Under the pieces are notes generated by a model that was not told the DNA's origin, did no database searches, and saw nothing but the letters and a program-made list of their open reading frames with translations. From positions 1-20,950 of the forward strand of contig CAKZLS010000066.1 in the NCBI GenBank assembly GCA_937127205.1: a stretch of 20,950 nucleotides of DNA. The letters run 5' to 3'. The position numbers and the translations under genes were made by a program. The stretch is from an uncultured Rhodospirillales bacterium. GTDB taxonomy: Bacteria; Pseudomonadota; Alphaproteobacteria; Rhodospirillales; Defluviicoccaceae. Below are positions 14,033 through 20,950 of this stretch, in pieces (position 1 is the first letter of the stretch; each line of letters opens with the position of its first letter).

Positions 14033-15820
14033 ATGGCGGACAAAGACTGGAATAATCTGGTCAGCATGTTCTTCGATCAGGCCGATCGGCTCGGAGAGCG
14101 GCCTTTTCTTTGGTTTAAGCGCCAGGGACAATACCAGGCGATGAGTTGGCGCGATGTCGCGGCGCGCGTCAGCGCGCTGACCAGGGGACTTGGCCAAGCG
14201 GGCGTGGGGCCCGGCGATCGCGTGGTAATCGTATCTGAGAATCGGCCGGGTTGGCTGATCGCGGACTTGGCGATCATGGCCGTGGGCGGAATCACCGTTC
14301 CGGCCTATACCACCAACACCGAGCACGATCATCGCCACATCCTCGAAAACAGCGGTGCAAAGGGCGTGATCGTCTCCACCCCTAAACTGGCCCAACCGGT
14401 GTTGGCCGCGGCCGGGGACCTGCCGGAAACCAAGTTCGTCGTGATCATCGAGCCGGGAGACGTCCCGCCCGCGCCCGGGCTCGATATCCTGGTGTGGGAA
14501 GACCTGATGATTCAGGGCGAGCACGGTCACACCAACATCATCGAGTCGGCCAACCAATTGAAGCGCAGCGATCTCGCTTGCATCATCTACACATCGGGCA
14601 CCGGCGGCGCGCCCAAGGGCGTGATGCTTCATCACGGGGCGGTTCTACACAATTGTGCTGGCGCGGCCGATGTGCTCTCGGACGTCGGTCTCGACGATAT
14701 GACGTTCCTGTCATTCCTACCGCTATCGCACGCCTATGAGCACACCGCCGGCCAATTCCTGCCGATCCGGATCGGCGCGCAAATCTACTACGCCGAGAGC
14801 GTGGAAAAACTGACCACCAATCTTCCGGAAGTCCGCCCCACCATCATGACCGCGGTACCGCGGCTCTACGAAACTCTGCACCAGCGCATCACCATTGGCG
14901 TGCGCGCGGCCGGCGGGATGAAGGAAAAGATGTTCCTCAAGGCGCTCGAACTGGGAAAGCGCCGGATTCAGCATCCCGACGGTTTGGGGCTCGTGGACAA
15001 GCTGGTGGACGCGATGCTGGACCGGCTGGTCCGCGACAAGGTTCGCGGAAGGTTCGGCGGTCGGCTCAAAGCTTTGGTTTCCGGCGGCGCCCCGCTGAAT
15101 GCCGATATCGGGCTCTTCTTTCAGGCCCTGGGGCTTCCCATTTTCCAAGGCTATGGACTGACCGAAGCCGCTCCCCTGATCAGTGTGAACCGTCCAAGCC
15201 GGGTCAAGATGCAGACCGTCGGCCCTGCCATCAAAGACGTAGAGGTCAAGATCGCCGCCGACGGCGAGATTTGCGTCCGTGGCGAAATGGTCATGCAGGG
15301 GTATTGGCGCAACGAGGAGGCGACCCGCGAGATGCTCCGCGACGGCTGGCTGCACACGGGCGATGTGGGCGAGATGGACGAAGACGGCTATATCCGCATC
15401 ACCGACCGCAAGAAAGATATCATCGTCAACTCGGGCGGCGACAATGTGTCGCCGGCGCGGATCGAGAGCGTCCTGACGATGCAGCCCGAGATCGCTCAGG
15501 CCATGGTGTACGGCGACCGCCGGCCGCATTTGGTGGCGTTGATCGTGCCTGACGACGGCTGGCTCCAGACCTGGGCGCGCGGTGCCAGCAAAGCTGGAGA
15601 ACTGGAGGATCTCGCCGCCGATCCGGACCTGCGCAAAGAGATTTCGGCCGCTATCGATCGCGCCAACACCGCCGCTTCGACCGTGGAAAAGGTCCGTAGA
15701 TTCATTATCGCTCCCGAACCTTTCTCGGTGGACAATGCGCAGCTTACTCCCACGATGAAAATCCGCCGCCACGTACTGAAACAGACTTATGGGGAGGAGC
15801 TTGAGCGATTGTACGCTTAG
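14033..15820 (+). CDS. Long-chain acyl-CoA synthetase (AMP-forming, FAA1/COG1022 type)
   Basis: This adenylate-forming enzyme activates fatty acids to acyl-AMP and then acyl-CoA for beta-oxidation or lipid synthesis, usually at the membrane surface. The product from ATG 14033 is 595 aa. Motifs include the ATP loop YTSGTGGAPKG (residues 186-196, with Gly in place of the second Thr), SFLPLSHAYEHTAGQF, GYGLTEAAPLISVN (373 onward), GWLHTGDVGEMDEDGYI and TDRKKDIIVNSGGDNVSP. The adenylation lysine is probably Lys576 in TPTMKIRRHV. GAGGGGG at 14017-14023 supports this start over the ATG at 13994. It is divergent from pepF and followed after 79 bp by the PAP2 gene, possibly one transcript. The fatty acid preferred cannot be read from sequence. 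Confidence 0.93.
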   Translation: MADKDWNNLVSMFFDQADRLGERPFLWFKRQGQYQAMSWRDVAARVSALTRGLGQAGVGPGDRVVIVSENRPGWLIADLAIMAVGGITVPAYTTNTEHDHRHILENSGAKGVIVSTPKLAQPVLAAAGDLPETKFVVIIEPGDVPPAPGLDILVWEDLMIQGEHGHTNIIESANQLKRSDLACIIYTSGTGGAPKGVMLHHGAVLHNCAGAADVLSDVGLDDMTFLSFLPLSHAYEHTAGQFLPIRIGAQIYYAESVEKLTTNLPEVRPTIMTAVPRLYETLHQRITIGVRAAGGMKEKMFLKALELGKRRIQHPDGLGLVDKLVDAMLDRLVRDKVRGRFGGRLKALVSGGAPLNADIGLFFQALGLPIFQGYGLTEAAPLISVNRPSRVKMQTVGPAIKDVEVKIAADGEICVRGEMVMQGYWRNEEATREMLRDGWLHTGDVGEMDEDGYIRITDRKKDIIVNSGGDNVSPARIESVLTMQPEIAQAMVYGDRRPHLVALIVPDDGWLQTWARGASKAGELEDLAADPDLRKEISAAIDRANTAASTVEKVRRFIIAPEPFSVDNAQLTPTMKIRRHVLKQTYGEELERLYA

Positions 15821-15899
15821 TCCTTAAGCTATCGGACAGGGGGAACCCGAAGCCGGATTGCGCGTTAATTTTCCGTAGTCTGCTAATAAGGGATCCAAA

Positions 15900-16643
15900 T
15901 TGAAAGTCGACCGCACGATTGCTGCCAAAAACCTGGCCCGTCCTGCGAGACGGGAATTATCGCTGATCGCGGCAATCCTGTTGATCGCCGGCGGCCTGTG
16001 GACTTTTGTCGCCGTCTCCGAGGGTGTTGTCGAAGGCAATACCCACGTGTTCGACGAAATGGTTCTGTTATCGATGCGCACCCCCGAGGACCACAGCGAT
16101 CCCATCGGTCCTGGGTGGGTCGAGGAATTTGCACGAGACGTGACCGCGCTCGGCAGCGTCGGTGTCCTAACGTTCATCTCTCTGGCGGCCGCTGGTTTTC
16201 TCGTATTGCGGGGCAAGAGGCGCGCAGCCGTTTTCGTGATCGTAGCGATCGCCGGCGGCATCGCTCTCAGCTTCGGCCTGAAAAGCGCGTTCGACCGGCC
16301 GCGCCCGGACCTCGTGTCCCACGGAGCGGCAGTTTTTACCAAGAGCTTCCCAAGCGCTCACTCAATGATGTCGGCCGTCGTCTACTTGACTCTTGGCACC
16401 CTGCTCGCGCGTTTTCAGAGCCTTCGCCGGCTAAAGATCTACGTCATCTCACTGGCCGTGCTGATTACGTTGGCCGTTGGCGTCAGCCGGGTTTATCTTG
16501 GCGTTCATTGGCCGACGGATGTCCTGGCCGGCTGGGCCGGTGGCGCCGCTTGGGCAATGCTGTGCTGGGCGACCCTCCTGTGGCTGCAGCGAAAACAACA
16601 GATAGAGGAGACTGCGGTTGATGGGGCCGAGCCGATGCGGTAA
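15900..16643 (+). CDS. PAP2-family membrane phosphatase
   Basis: This 247-aa membrane protein belongs to the PAP2/PgpB/undecaprenyl-diphosphatase superfamily, which removes phosphate from lipid phosphates at the membrane. All three active-site motifs are present: K128-x6-RP (KSAFDRPRP), PSAH at 151-154, and SR-x5-H-x3-D (Ser196, Arg197, His203, Asp207). About six hydrophobic segments are visible, the first at residues ~22-45. The start is a TTG at 15900 with AAGGGA at 15888-15893; a TAG lies in frame eight codons upstream, so the start cannot be much earlier. The substrate could be phosphatidate, phosphatidylglycerol phosphate or undecaprenyl diphosphate. The gene follows the acyl-CoA synthetase, which weakly suggests phospholipid metabolism. 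Confidence 0.9.
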   Translation: MKVDRTIAAKNLARPARRELSLIAAILLIAGGLWTFVAVSEGVVEGNTHVFDEMVLLSMRTPEDHSDPIGPGWVEEFARDVTALGSVGVLTFISLAAAGFLVLRGKRRAAVFVIVAIAGGIALSFGLKSAFDRPRPDLVSHGAAVFTKSFPSAHSMMSAVVYLTLGTLLARFQSLRRLKIYVISLAVLITLAVGVSRVYLGVHWPTDVLAGWAGGAAWAMLCWATLLWLQRKQQIEETAVDGAEPMR

Positions 16644-16754
16644 CGGACAAACGCGCGACACCGCGTCCTTAACGGATATTGCCCGCACCACCATCGCGCA
16701 TGGCCGATTGCCCGACGCTCGCTGCCTCGTCGTTGATGAGATGCTGGCGGATCC

Positions 16755-17570
16755 CTACTCGTCCTCCGCCAGGCTTTTGATGAGGTAGCCACCGGACTTC
16801 TTATCGTACTCGAGATCGACCATTCCGCGTGCTTGCGCGTCTTCCAGAAGCTGCGTGAAGGTGCGGTAGCCGTGGTAGGATTCGTTGAATCCGGGCCGGC
16901 GGCGTTTCAAGGTCTGTTTGACCATAGAGCCCCAGATCTTGTCTTCATCGCCCCGCTCCTTCGAGAGGTCCTCGATGATTTCCAGGACGATACTCAGTCC
17001 CTCCAGTTGCCGTTCCTTTTCGCCGCTCTTGGCATCGGTCTTCTGCGGCCGCTCTACCGGCCGGCGACGCTTGGCTTTCACCGGACTCTCGGACTCGCGC
17101 ATCAGGTCGTCGTAGTAGATGAACTCGTCGCAGTTGATGGTAAGCAGGTCGGATGTGGAATTTTTGACCCCGACGCCAATGACATGTCGGTTGTTCTCGC
17201 GAAGTTTGCTGACCAATGGTGAGAAATCCGAGTCACCGCTGATAATCACGAATGTATCCACGTGTGTCTTGGTGTAGCAAAGATCGAGGGCATCCACGAC
17301 CATGCGGATATCGGCGGAATTTTTGCCGGACATGCGAACATGGGGGATCTCGATCAACTCGAAGGCCGCTTCGTGCATGGGCGCTTTGAAATCCTTATAG
17401 CGCGCCCAATCGCAATAGGCCTTCTTGACGACGATATTGCCCTTGAGCAGCAGCCGCTCCAAAACCTTCTGGATATCAAAGGCTGCATATTTAGCTTCGC
17501 GCACGCCAAGCGCGACGTTCTCGAAGTCGCAGAATAGCGCCATGCTGTGGATCGTGTTCTTCGAGGTCAT
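16755..17570 (-). CDS. NYN/LabA-type nuclease domain fused to an OST-HTH/LOTUS domain
   Basis: The 271-aa protein has two domains. Residues ~8-165 form a NYN (LabA/DUF88) PIN-like nuclease fold with the acidic residues expected for a metal site: Asp15 in LFCDFENVA, Asp87 and Asp93 in ADIRMVVDALD, and Asp113/Asp115 in VIISGDSDFSPLVSKLRE. After a charged linker (~170-195, with KAKRRRP and KSGEKERQ) comes a C-terminal OST-HTH/LOTUS-like domain (~197-265: LSIVLEIIEDLSKERG, TLKRRRPGFNESYHGYRTF, GMVDLEYDKKSGGYLI). LOTUS domains bind RNA, and NYN domains are RNases in characterised cases, so an RNA-processing or decay role is likely. ATG 17570 has GGAAG upstream; the frame begins at a GTG at 17600. 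The gene stands alone, convergent with the PAP2 gene. Confidence 0.88.
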   Translation of the reverse strand: MTSKNTIHSMALFCDFENVALGVREAKYAAFDIQKVLERLLLKGNIVVKKAYCDWARYKDFKAPMHEAAFELIEIPHVRMSGKNSADIRMVVDALDLCYTKTHVDTFVIISGDSDFSPLVSKLRENNRHVIGVGVKNSTSDLLTINCDEFIYYDDLMRESESPVKAKRRRPVERPQKTDAKSGEKERQLEGLSIVLEIIEDLSKERGDEDKIWGSMVKQTLKRRRPGFNESYHGYRTFTQLLEDAQARGMVDLEYDKKSGGYLIKSLAEDE

Positions 17571-17661
17571 ATAGCTTCCGGTTCGCCACGCACGGTTCAC
17601 CTGATTTTAGCATGATTAATGGTGCAGAAGGACTAACGGATGCCGAGAAGAATATACGGCG

Positions 17662-18252
17662 TCAATCGAGTCTTATTTCCACGGGAACCGAGATCGGTTT
17701 GTTTCTGTCGCCATTTGACCACACACCCTTGAGTTCACCTTTCTCGGCCAGTCGCAGCTTTGCGACCTGGTTGCTGTAACGCAAGTCTACTTCCGACCCC
17801 GAGACACTGACCACATACCTCGGATCGCACTCCCGATTATCGTATAGCGATATACACCCTTTTTCGGGGTCAATGAACCTCACGTGATAGGAAATCAGAG
17901 GAGTGGTGTTTAGAAATTTTACCTCCTCATCTGTCATATTTTCCTTACTCATTACGTTGAGATTGAGGACATCCTTTTCGAAAAGCGCGCTTTGCAGTGC
18001 CCGAGATCGTATAGCAGCGATATTAGACTGCATCCCCGCTTGGCGAGCGCTGTCGCGGAGGATCTTGCGTTCCGCGCACAGCAAGCGATCGAATGCGAAA
18101 ACAGTCGACATATCTCCAGCGTCCAACGTTTTGATTTTACCAAGGATCTCGGATGCCTGCTCGTCACTGAACGCGATGAATTCTTCGCATGAGAGCGCCA
18201 CCGTTGGGAAACCAAATACGGTCAACAATACTGCGGCCAACAAACGTTTCAT
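17662..18252 (-). CDS. Secreted four-cysteine protein, unrecognised
   Basis: I do not recognise this family. The product from ATG 18252 is 196 aa with a clear Sec signal peptide (MKRLLAAVLLTVFGFPTVAL, predicted cut near ALS-C). The mature part has four cysteines: in SCEEFIAF, LLCAERK, KGCISLYD and RECDPRY, which could form two disulfides in the periplasm. The first half is charged and helical-looking; the second half (PLISYHVRFIDPEKG, RYVVSVSGSEVDLRYSNQ) looks like beta-strands. GGAG at 18263-18260 lies seven bases before the ATG and overlaps the end of the upstream gene, whose stop is only four bases away, so the two are almost certainly co-translated. The frame opens a little earlier at 18276, which would overlap the neighbour. 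Confidence 0.7.
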   Translation of the reverse strand: MKRLLAAVLLTVFGFPTVALSCEEFIAFSDEQASEILGKIKTLDAGDMSTVFAFDRLLCAERKILRDSARQAGMQSNIAAIRSRALQSALFEKDVLNLNVMSKENMTDEEVKFLNTTPLISYHVRFIDPEKGCISLYDNRECDPRYVVSVSGSEVDLRYSNQVAKLRLAEKGELKGVWSNGDRNKPISVPVEIRLD

Positions 18253-18256
18253 CAGA

Positions 18257-18889
18257 CTACTCCGCCAATTTTTCATATTTGAGGTGCGCGTAGAAATCGC
18301 GATCGAACCCCGTGCCGGCCAGCGTAATGGCGCAATTCGTATCGCTCAGCGTTGATTCTCCGACTCGAAGTTTCAGCTGTGGTTCGACCAAGTTGCTTCC
18401 GAACAACAGCGCCTCCGGCTTGGCGAGACGGGCGGACTGCTTATAAACGACAACGCGGACGACACTGTCGCCACAAAGTGTCGAAGCGGCTTGATTGTAT
18501 ATTTTTACATCCCCCGAGTGGTCTTTCTCTGACTGGTCCAACTTGTCGAGAAACAAGCGCAAATTTGGAGTGACGCATTCGTTGTAAGCGGACTGGTCCC
18601 AGTGCTCAGGAATGGCGGCCTGAATTCCCTCCCACTCGCTTTGTGAAAACTCAACGCGGCCACTTACGCCCAAATCAGCAAGACGCTTCAGGACCAAAAC
18701 AGTCGCTCCAGCTTCGCCGGTGATGTCGATGCTTTGGGTACCGCCCTCTACGGTGCCGCCACGACACAGTTCGATGACTGAGATCTTCACCCGCTCCATC
18801 GTTTCTGGAGAGAGCGCATTTGCCGGTACAGGGCGCCACCCGATAATCAACATCCCGCCGAGCAGGAAAGCTCCTAACAACCTACTCAT
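18257..18889 (-). CDS. Secreted four-cysteine protein, unrecognised (second of the pair)
   Basis: I do not recognise this family. From ATG 18889, with GGGGA at 18900-18896, the product is 210 aa. It has a signal peptide (MSRLLGAFLLGGMLIIGW..., likely cut after ANA). The mature protein has four cysteines (in ELCRGG, YNECVTP, TLCGDS, TNCAIT), the same number as its downstream neighbour, though I see no clear sequence similarity between the two. Segments such as RVKISVIELCRGGTVEGG, GATVLVLKRLADLG and SVVRVVVYKQSARLA look like alternating strands. It sits downstream of the Sel1-repeat lipoprotein gene on the same strand. A periplasmic role is inferred from the signal peptide; the function is unknown. 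Confidence 0.7.
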   Translation of the reverse strand: MSRLLGAFLLGGMLIIGWRPVPANALSPETMERVKISVIELCRGGTVEGGTQSIDITGEAGATVLVLKRLADLGVSGRVEFSQSEWEGIQAAIPEHWDQSAYNECVTPNLRLFLDKLDQSEKDHSGDVKIYNQAASTLCGDSVVRVVVYKQSARLAKPEALLFGSNLVEPQLKLRVGESTLSDTNCAITLAGTGFDRDFYAHLKYEKLAE

Positions 18890-18958
18890 TTCGATTCCCC
18901 CAATCGGGTCAATGCTATGGCCAAATTGAGGTCTTCGTTCCACCATGTCAACAAAGCC

Positions 18959-19177
18959 TTAAACTTTGCCGGTCGCTGCCTCCGCGGCCTTCTTGGCGAC
19001 GTCAAAATGCTTTAACGCACCGGCTAGCAGACCACGCAGCGGCAGCGTTTCGTCAGATTGCAATAAAGTCCGCTGCTGCGATGCTGACACCAGACTGCAA
19101 CTCTGCAGCGTCATTAGCACCCATAACGACAATAGTAGTAGCGCCGGGCGGGATTCCAATACCAGCGATAACCCCAA
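18959..19177 (-). CDS. Possible 72-aa (or 51-aa) small lipoprotein
   Basis: This frame fills most of the gap between the Sel1-repeat lipoprotein gene and the first four-cysteine gene. From the TTG at 19177 it reads a hydrophobic stretch (ALLLLSLWVLM) ending in TLQSC, which resembles a lipobox, followed by a polar mature part (SQQRTLLQSDETLPLRG). That start lacks a good ribosome site and overlaps the Sel1 gene by 64 bp. The alternative start is ATG 19114, which forms a TAATG overlap with the Sel1 stop and would give a 51-aa product without a full signal peptide. I do not recognise the sequence. It may be a real overlapping lipoprotein gene or a chance frame. Confidence 0.35.
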   Translation of the reverse strand: MGLSLVLESRPALLLLSLWVLMTLQSCSLVSASQQRTLLQSDETLPLRGLLAGALKHFDVAKKAAEAATGKV

Positions 19178-19719
19178 CCCCGCGACCAGTACGTCTGAGT
19201 TGCATAACGATATTTCTCGACGCGATCGTAGTAAGCTCGGTCGCTTCTTAGAGACGCTTGCACCTCTGGCAGCAATTCCCGCGACTCGGCGTCACCGCCG
19301 GCGGCGGCCATGGACATCCACTTTTCGGCTTCCTGCAGGTCCGACCCCATTTCCTCGAGACCGGTGAAATAGAGCCGCCCCAACGCGGCCTGCGCCGGGA
19401 CATCGCCGCCTTCCGCCGCGGTTCGCATCCATTCGATCGCCTTGTAGCTATTTTGCGGCACTCCGTCCCCTCGGAAATAGCGCAATCCCACGTCATAGGC
19501 CGCACTCGGATTGTTCTTCGCCTGGTTTTCCAGCGCGGCAATCTGTGCCTCCTGCTCCGGGCTCGGATCCCCCATCGCTGCGGCCGAATCGTAGGTGGTC
19601 ACCGATTTGTCTTGTTCGACGCAGCTGTTGCCGCGGCAGACAGTGACCGTATTTTTAGCAGGCTCTTGAGCACAACCAAGAGTTACCGCAACCATGAATG
19701 TGAGAAGGACCCGCCGCAT
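19114..19719 (-). CDS. Sel1-repeat lipoprotein
   Basis: The product from ATG 19719 is 201 aa, with AAGGAGA at 19732-19726, six bases upstream. The signal peptide MRRVLLTFMVAVTLGC ends in a lipobox (TLGC), so it should be a lipoprotein anchored in the inner or outer membrane. The middle (~residues 60-145) carries about two Sel1-like repeats: AAYDVGLRYFRGDGVPQNSY then KAIEWMRTAAEGGD, and AQAALGRLYFTG then EAEKWMSMAAAGGDAES. These helical hairpins usually bind other proteins. The C-terminus is unusual, rich in Tyr, Trp and Arg (SRGWGYRWYWNPARRYYY). It heads a minus-strand run of exported proteins and is divergent from the CsgG-like lipoprotein. The partner is unknown. Confidence 0.85.
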   Translation of the reverse strand: MRRVLLTFMVAVTLGCAQEPAKNTVTVCRGNSCVEQDKSVTTYDSAAAMGDPSPEQEAQIAALENQAKNNPSAAYDVGLRYFRGDGVPQNSYKAIEWMRTAAEGGDVPAQAALGRLYFTGLEEMGSDLQEAEKWMSMAAAGGDAESRELLPEVQASLRSDRAYYDRVEKYRYATQTYWSRGWGYRWYWNPARRYYYCRYGC

Positions 19720-19933
19720 TGTGATTCTCCTTTTGGGGCAAACTGTGATGTTTTTTGGGCGAAATGTGACGTCAAACAACTATACGGCTTCTCGCGTTTT
19801 TGCTACACCCGGTTGGCAGTGCTTTGCGGCAAATGCAATTGTGGGCTATTAGCCCGTTTGGGTGAACTGACAGAAGTATAGACTTCGCCAGTCTTTCGGG
19901 CGAATAGATCTTCACTTTGTAGGAGGGTGTCAA

Positions 19934-20803
19934 ATGTTAAGGGGCAGAAATCATCGTAAACTGGCGGCTAGCGCGCGGTGTTTGGCGTTACTTGTTTCCG
20001 CTGTAGCGATTTCCGGTTGTATGGGAGGAAAAACGACGCAAGGCGCGGGAGGAACCGCGATTTCCGGATCTGCCGGTGGTGGAACGAGCGTCGGCGCGGG
20101 CAGCCTTCAACGATGCAACGAAACGCTCGGCACGCTCGCCGTGGACGACGGCCGCGGAGCGTCCTGGTGGGGGCCGTTCACCCGCGCAACCCAGGTCACG
20201 ACGATCGAGCCGCTGCTGAGGCTCGCGGTGCAGCAGTCCAACTGCTTCGTATTGACGTCTATCGGCAACAGCCGCCTGGATTCACGCATGTCCGGCATTA
20301 CCCAAAGGCAGCGCAATTCTGGCGAATTCCGCGCCGGCTCGCGACAGCAAAAAGGCCAGCGCGTGGCAGCCGACTACTTCATGGAGCCCGCCATCATCAT
20401 CAATAACGCGAGCGTCGGTAAAGTGGGCGGTGCTGTCGGTGGCGTGGTGGGATCGTTTTTCGGCGGTGCCGGAAGGGCTCTGGGCGGCCTTGGCGGGGCG
20501 ATGGATACGAAAACTTCCGTAGTCACGATGTCGCTATTTGATATTCGCTCCCAGGTCCAGGTGGCTGCGTCCGAAGGTAGTTCGACCGCCACCAGCTATG
20601 GCGCCGCCCTTGCGGCTTTCGGGGGCGGAGCGGGCGGCGCCGGCGGCGGAACCCTCGGTGGAATGTCAACCACGCCAGAGGGCAAAGCCACCGTGGCGGC
20701 GTTCCTGGACGCTTACAACGGCATGGTCATCGCCCTTAAGAACTACAAGGCTCAGGAAGTGAAGGGTGGCTTAGGTCGCGGCGGCCGCCTCAAGGTGAAT
20801 TGA
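19934..20803 (+). CDS. CsgG/HfaB-like outer-membrane lipoprotein, glycine-rich
   Basis: The 289-aa product has a lipoprotein signal (positive N-terminus MLRGRNHRKLAASAR, hydrophobic core, lipobox ISGC with Cys29). Residues ~58-155 resemble the CsgG/HfaB core: CNETLGTLAVDDGRGASWWG, TTIEPLLRLAVQQSNCFVL and RVAADYFMEPAIIINNASV. The strand SVVTMSLFDIRSQVQVAASEG also fits that family, whose best-known member is the curli export pore. Two glycine-rich tracts stand out: GGAVGGVVGSFFGGAGRALG and FGGGAGGAGGGTLGGM, the first like a glycine zipper that could insert in a membrane. AGGAGGG at 19921-19927 gives a strong start. No curli or holdfast genes are visible nearby, so what it exports, if anything, is unknown. 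An inverted repeat follows immediately. Confidence 0.75.
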   Translation: MLRGRNHRKLAASARCLALLVSAVAISGCMGGKTTQGAGGTAISGSAGGGTSVGAGSLQRCNETLGTLAVDDGRGASWWGPFTRATQVTTIEPLLRLAVQQSNCFVLTSIGNSRLDSRMSGITQRQRNSGEFRAGSRQQKGQRVAADYFMEPAIIINNASVGKVGGAVGGVVGSFFGGAGRALGGLGGAMDTKTSVVTMSLFDIRSQVQVAASEGSSTATSYGAALAAFGGGAGGAGGGTLGGMSTTPEGKATVAAFLDAYNGMVIALKNYKAQEVKGGLGRGGRLKVN

Positions 20804-20805
20804 TA

Positions 20806-20857
20806 TAGACCCTCGTCCGATCAGATCGGCTCGGTCTGATCGGACGATCATGGTCTA
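20806..20857. terminator. Long inverted repeat after the CsgG-like gene
   Basis: CGTCCGATCAGA (20814-20825) and TCTGATCGGACG (20835-20846) form a perfect 12-bp stem with a nine-base loop. Outside it, TAGACC (20806-20811) pairs with GGTCTA (20852-20857) across a small internal loop. The structure begins just after the stop codon and is a likely transcript end or 3'-protecting structure. No T-tract follows, so an intrinsic terminator of the standard kind is not proven. Confidence 0.55.
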
Positions 20858-20929
20858 GTACCCACTTTCACAGTTCGGTGCCCCGTGTGACGGCGTTCCG
20901 AGGTCATTCGGCCAGGCGCGAGGCGCACC

Positions 20930-20947
20930 GTGATGCTGGAGCATCAC
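20930..20947. repeat. Hairpin at the right edge of the window
   Basis: GTGATGCT (20930-20937) and AGCATCAC (20940-20947) form a near-gapless inverted repeat, preceded by a GC-rich stretch (GGCGCGAGGCGCACC). It begins 72 bp after the preceding inverted repeat, and no gene is visible in 20858-20950. It may belong to a dispersed intergenic repeat or to a feature cut by the window end. Confidence 0.4.
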
Positions 20948-20950
20948 AAG

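Noticed and set aside
14723..15772. 349-aa open frame opposite the acyl-CoA synthetase
   Set aside because: The sense frame contains all adenylating-enzyme motifs; the antisense frame is explained by GC-rich codon structure.
19843..19904. Two short hairpins in the leader of the CsgG-like gene (GGGCT/AGCCC and TTCGCC/GGCGAA) as a riboswitch
   Set aside because: The stems are only 5-6 bp and match no riboswitch consensus I know.

Overview
The window looks like a chromosomal segment of a free-living, respiring alphaproteobacterium, possibly Rhodospirillales-like; the genus cannot be told from the sequence. The evidence is a 5-aminolevulinate synthase (Shemin/C4 route to heme), a proton-translocating transhydrogenase whose alpha subunit is split into two genes (PntAA + PntAB), a COQ9-family protein and a COQ8/UbiB-like ABC1 protein. 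The DNA is moderately GC-rich, with good Shine-Dalgarno sites and closely packed genes. I see no tRNA, rRNA, CRISPR array, transposase or phage gene, and most of the window reads as core genome.

Layout. 1-206: upstream leader with only a doubtful small ORF. 207-3529 (+): class III omega-aminotransferase, ALA synthase (hemA) and a PadR-like winged-helix regulator. 3567-4864 (-): COQ9-family protein and peptide deformylase. Divergent from def is rpsU (5014-5217, +). 5283-6491 (-): the heme/copper membrane protein NnrS. A 300-bp gap separates NnrS from a divergent stand-alone PAS protein of the LOV type that lacks the photoactive cysteine (6792-7181, +). A strong bidirectional terminator (7216-7241) lies between it and the pntAA-pntAB-pntB operon (-, 10244 to 7267). 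Next on the minus strand are a YbjQ-family protein, an ABC1/UbiB-like protein and oligoendopeptidase F; the last two are coupled by a TGATG overlap. Divergent from pepF is a long-chain acyl-CoA synthetase (14033-15820, +), followed by a PAP2-family phosphatase (+).

16755-20803 is the less ordinary part. It has a NYN-nuclease/LOTUS-domain protein (-) and then a minus-strand run of exported proteins: a Sel1-repeat lipoprotein, a possible tiny lipoprotein, and two unrecognised four-cysteine secreted proteins. Divergent from this run is a CsgG/HfaB-like, glycine-rich outer-membrane lipoprotein (+). This divergent envelope cluster is the best candidate here for something undescribed. The window ends in two inverted repeats that may mark a terminator and the edge of an intergenic repeat element.

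Shared themes are heme and quinone supply (HemA, COQ9, ABC1 protein), NADPH supply (PntAB), nitrosative/redox stress (NnrS, PAS), membrane lipid turnover (acyl-CoA synthetase, PAP2) and envelope lipoproteins. Only short-range operon links are directly supported by the sequence.
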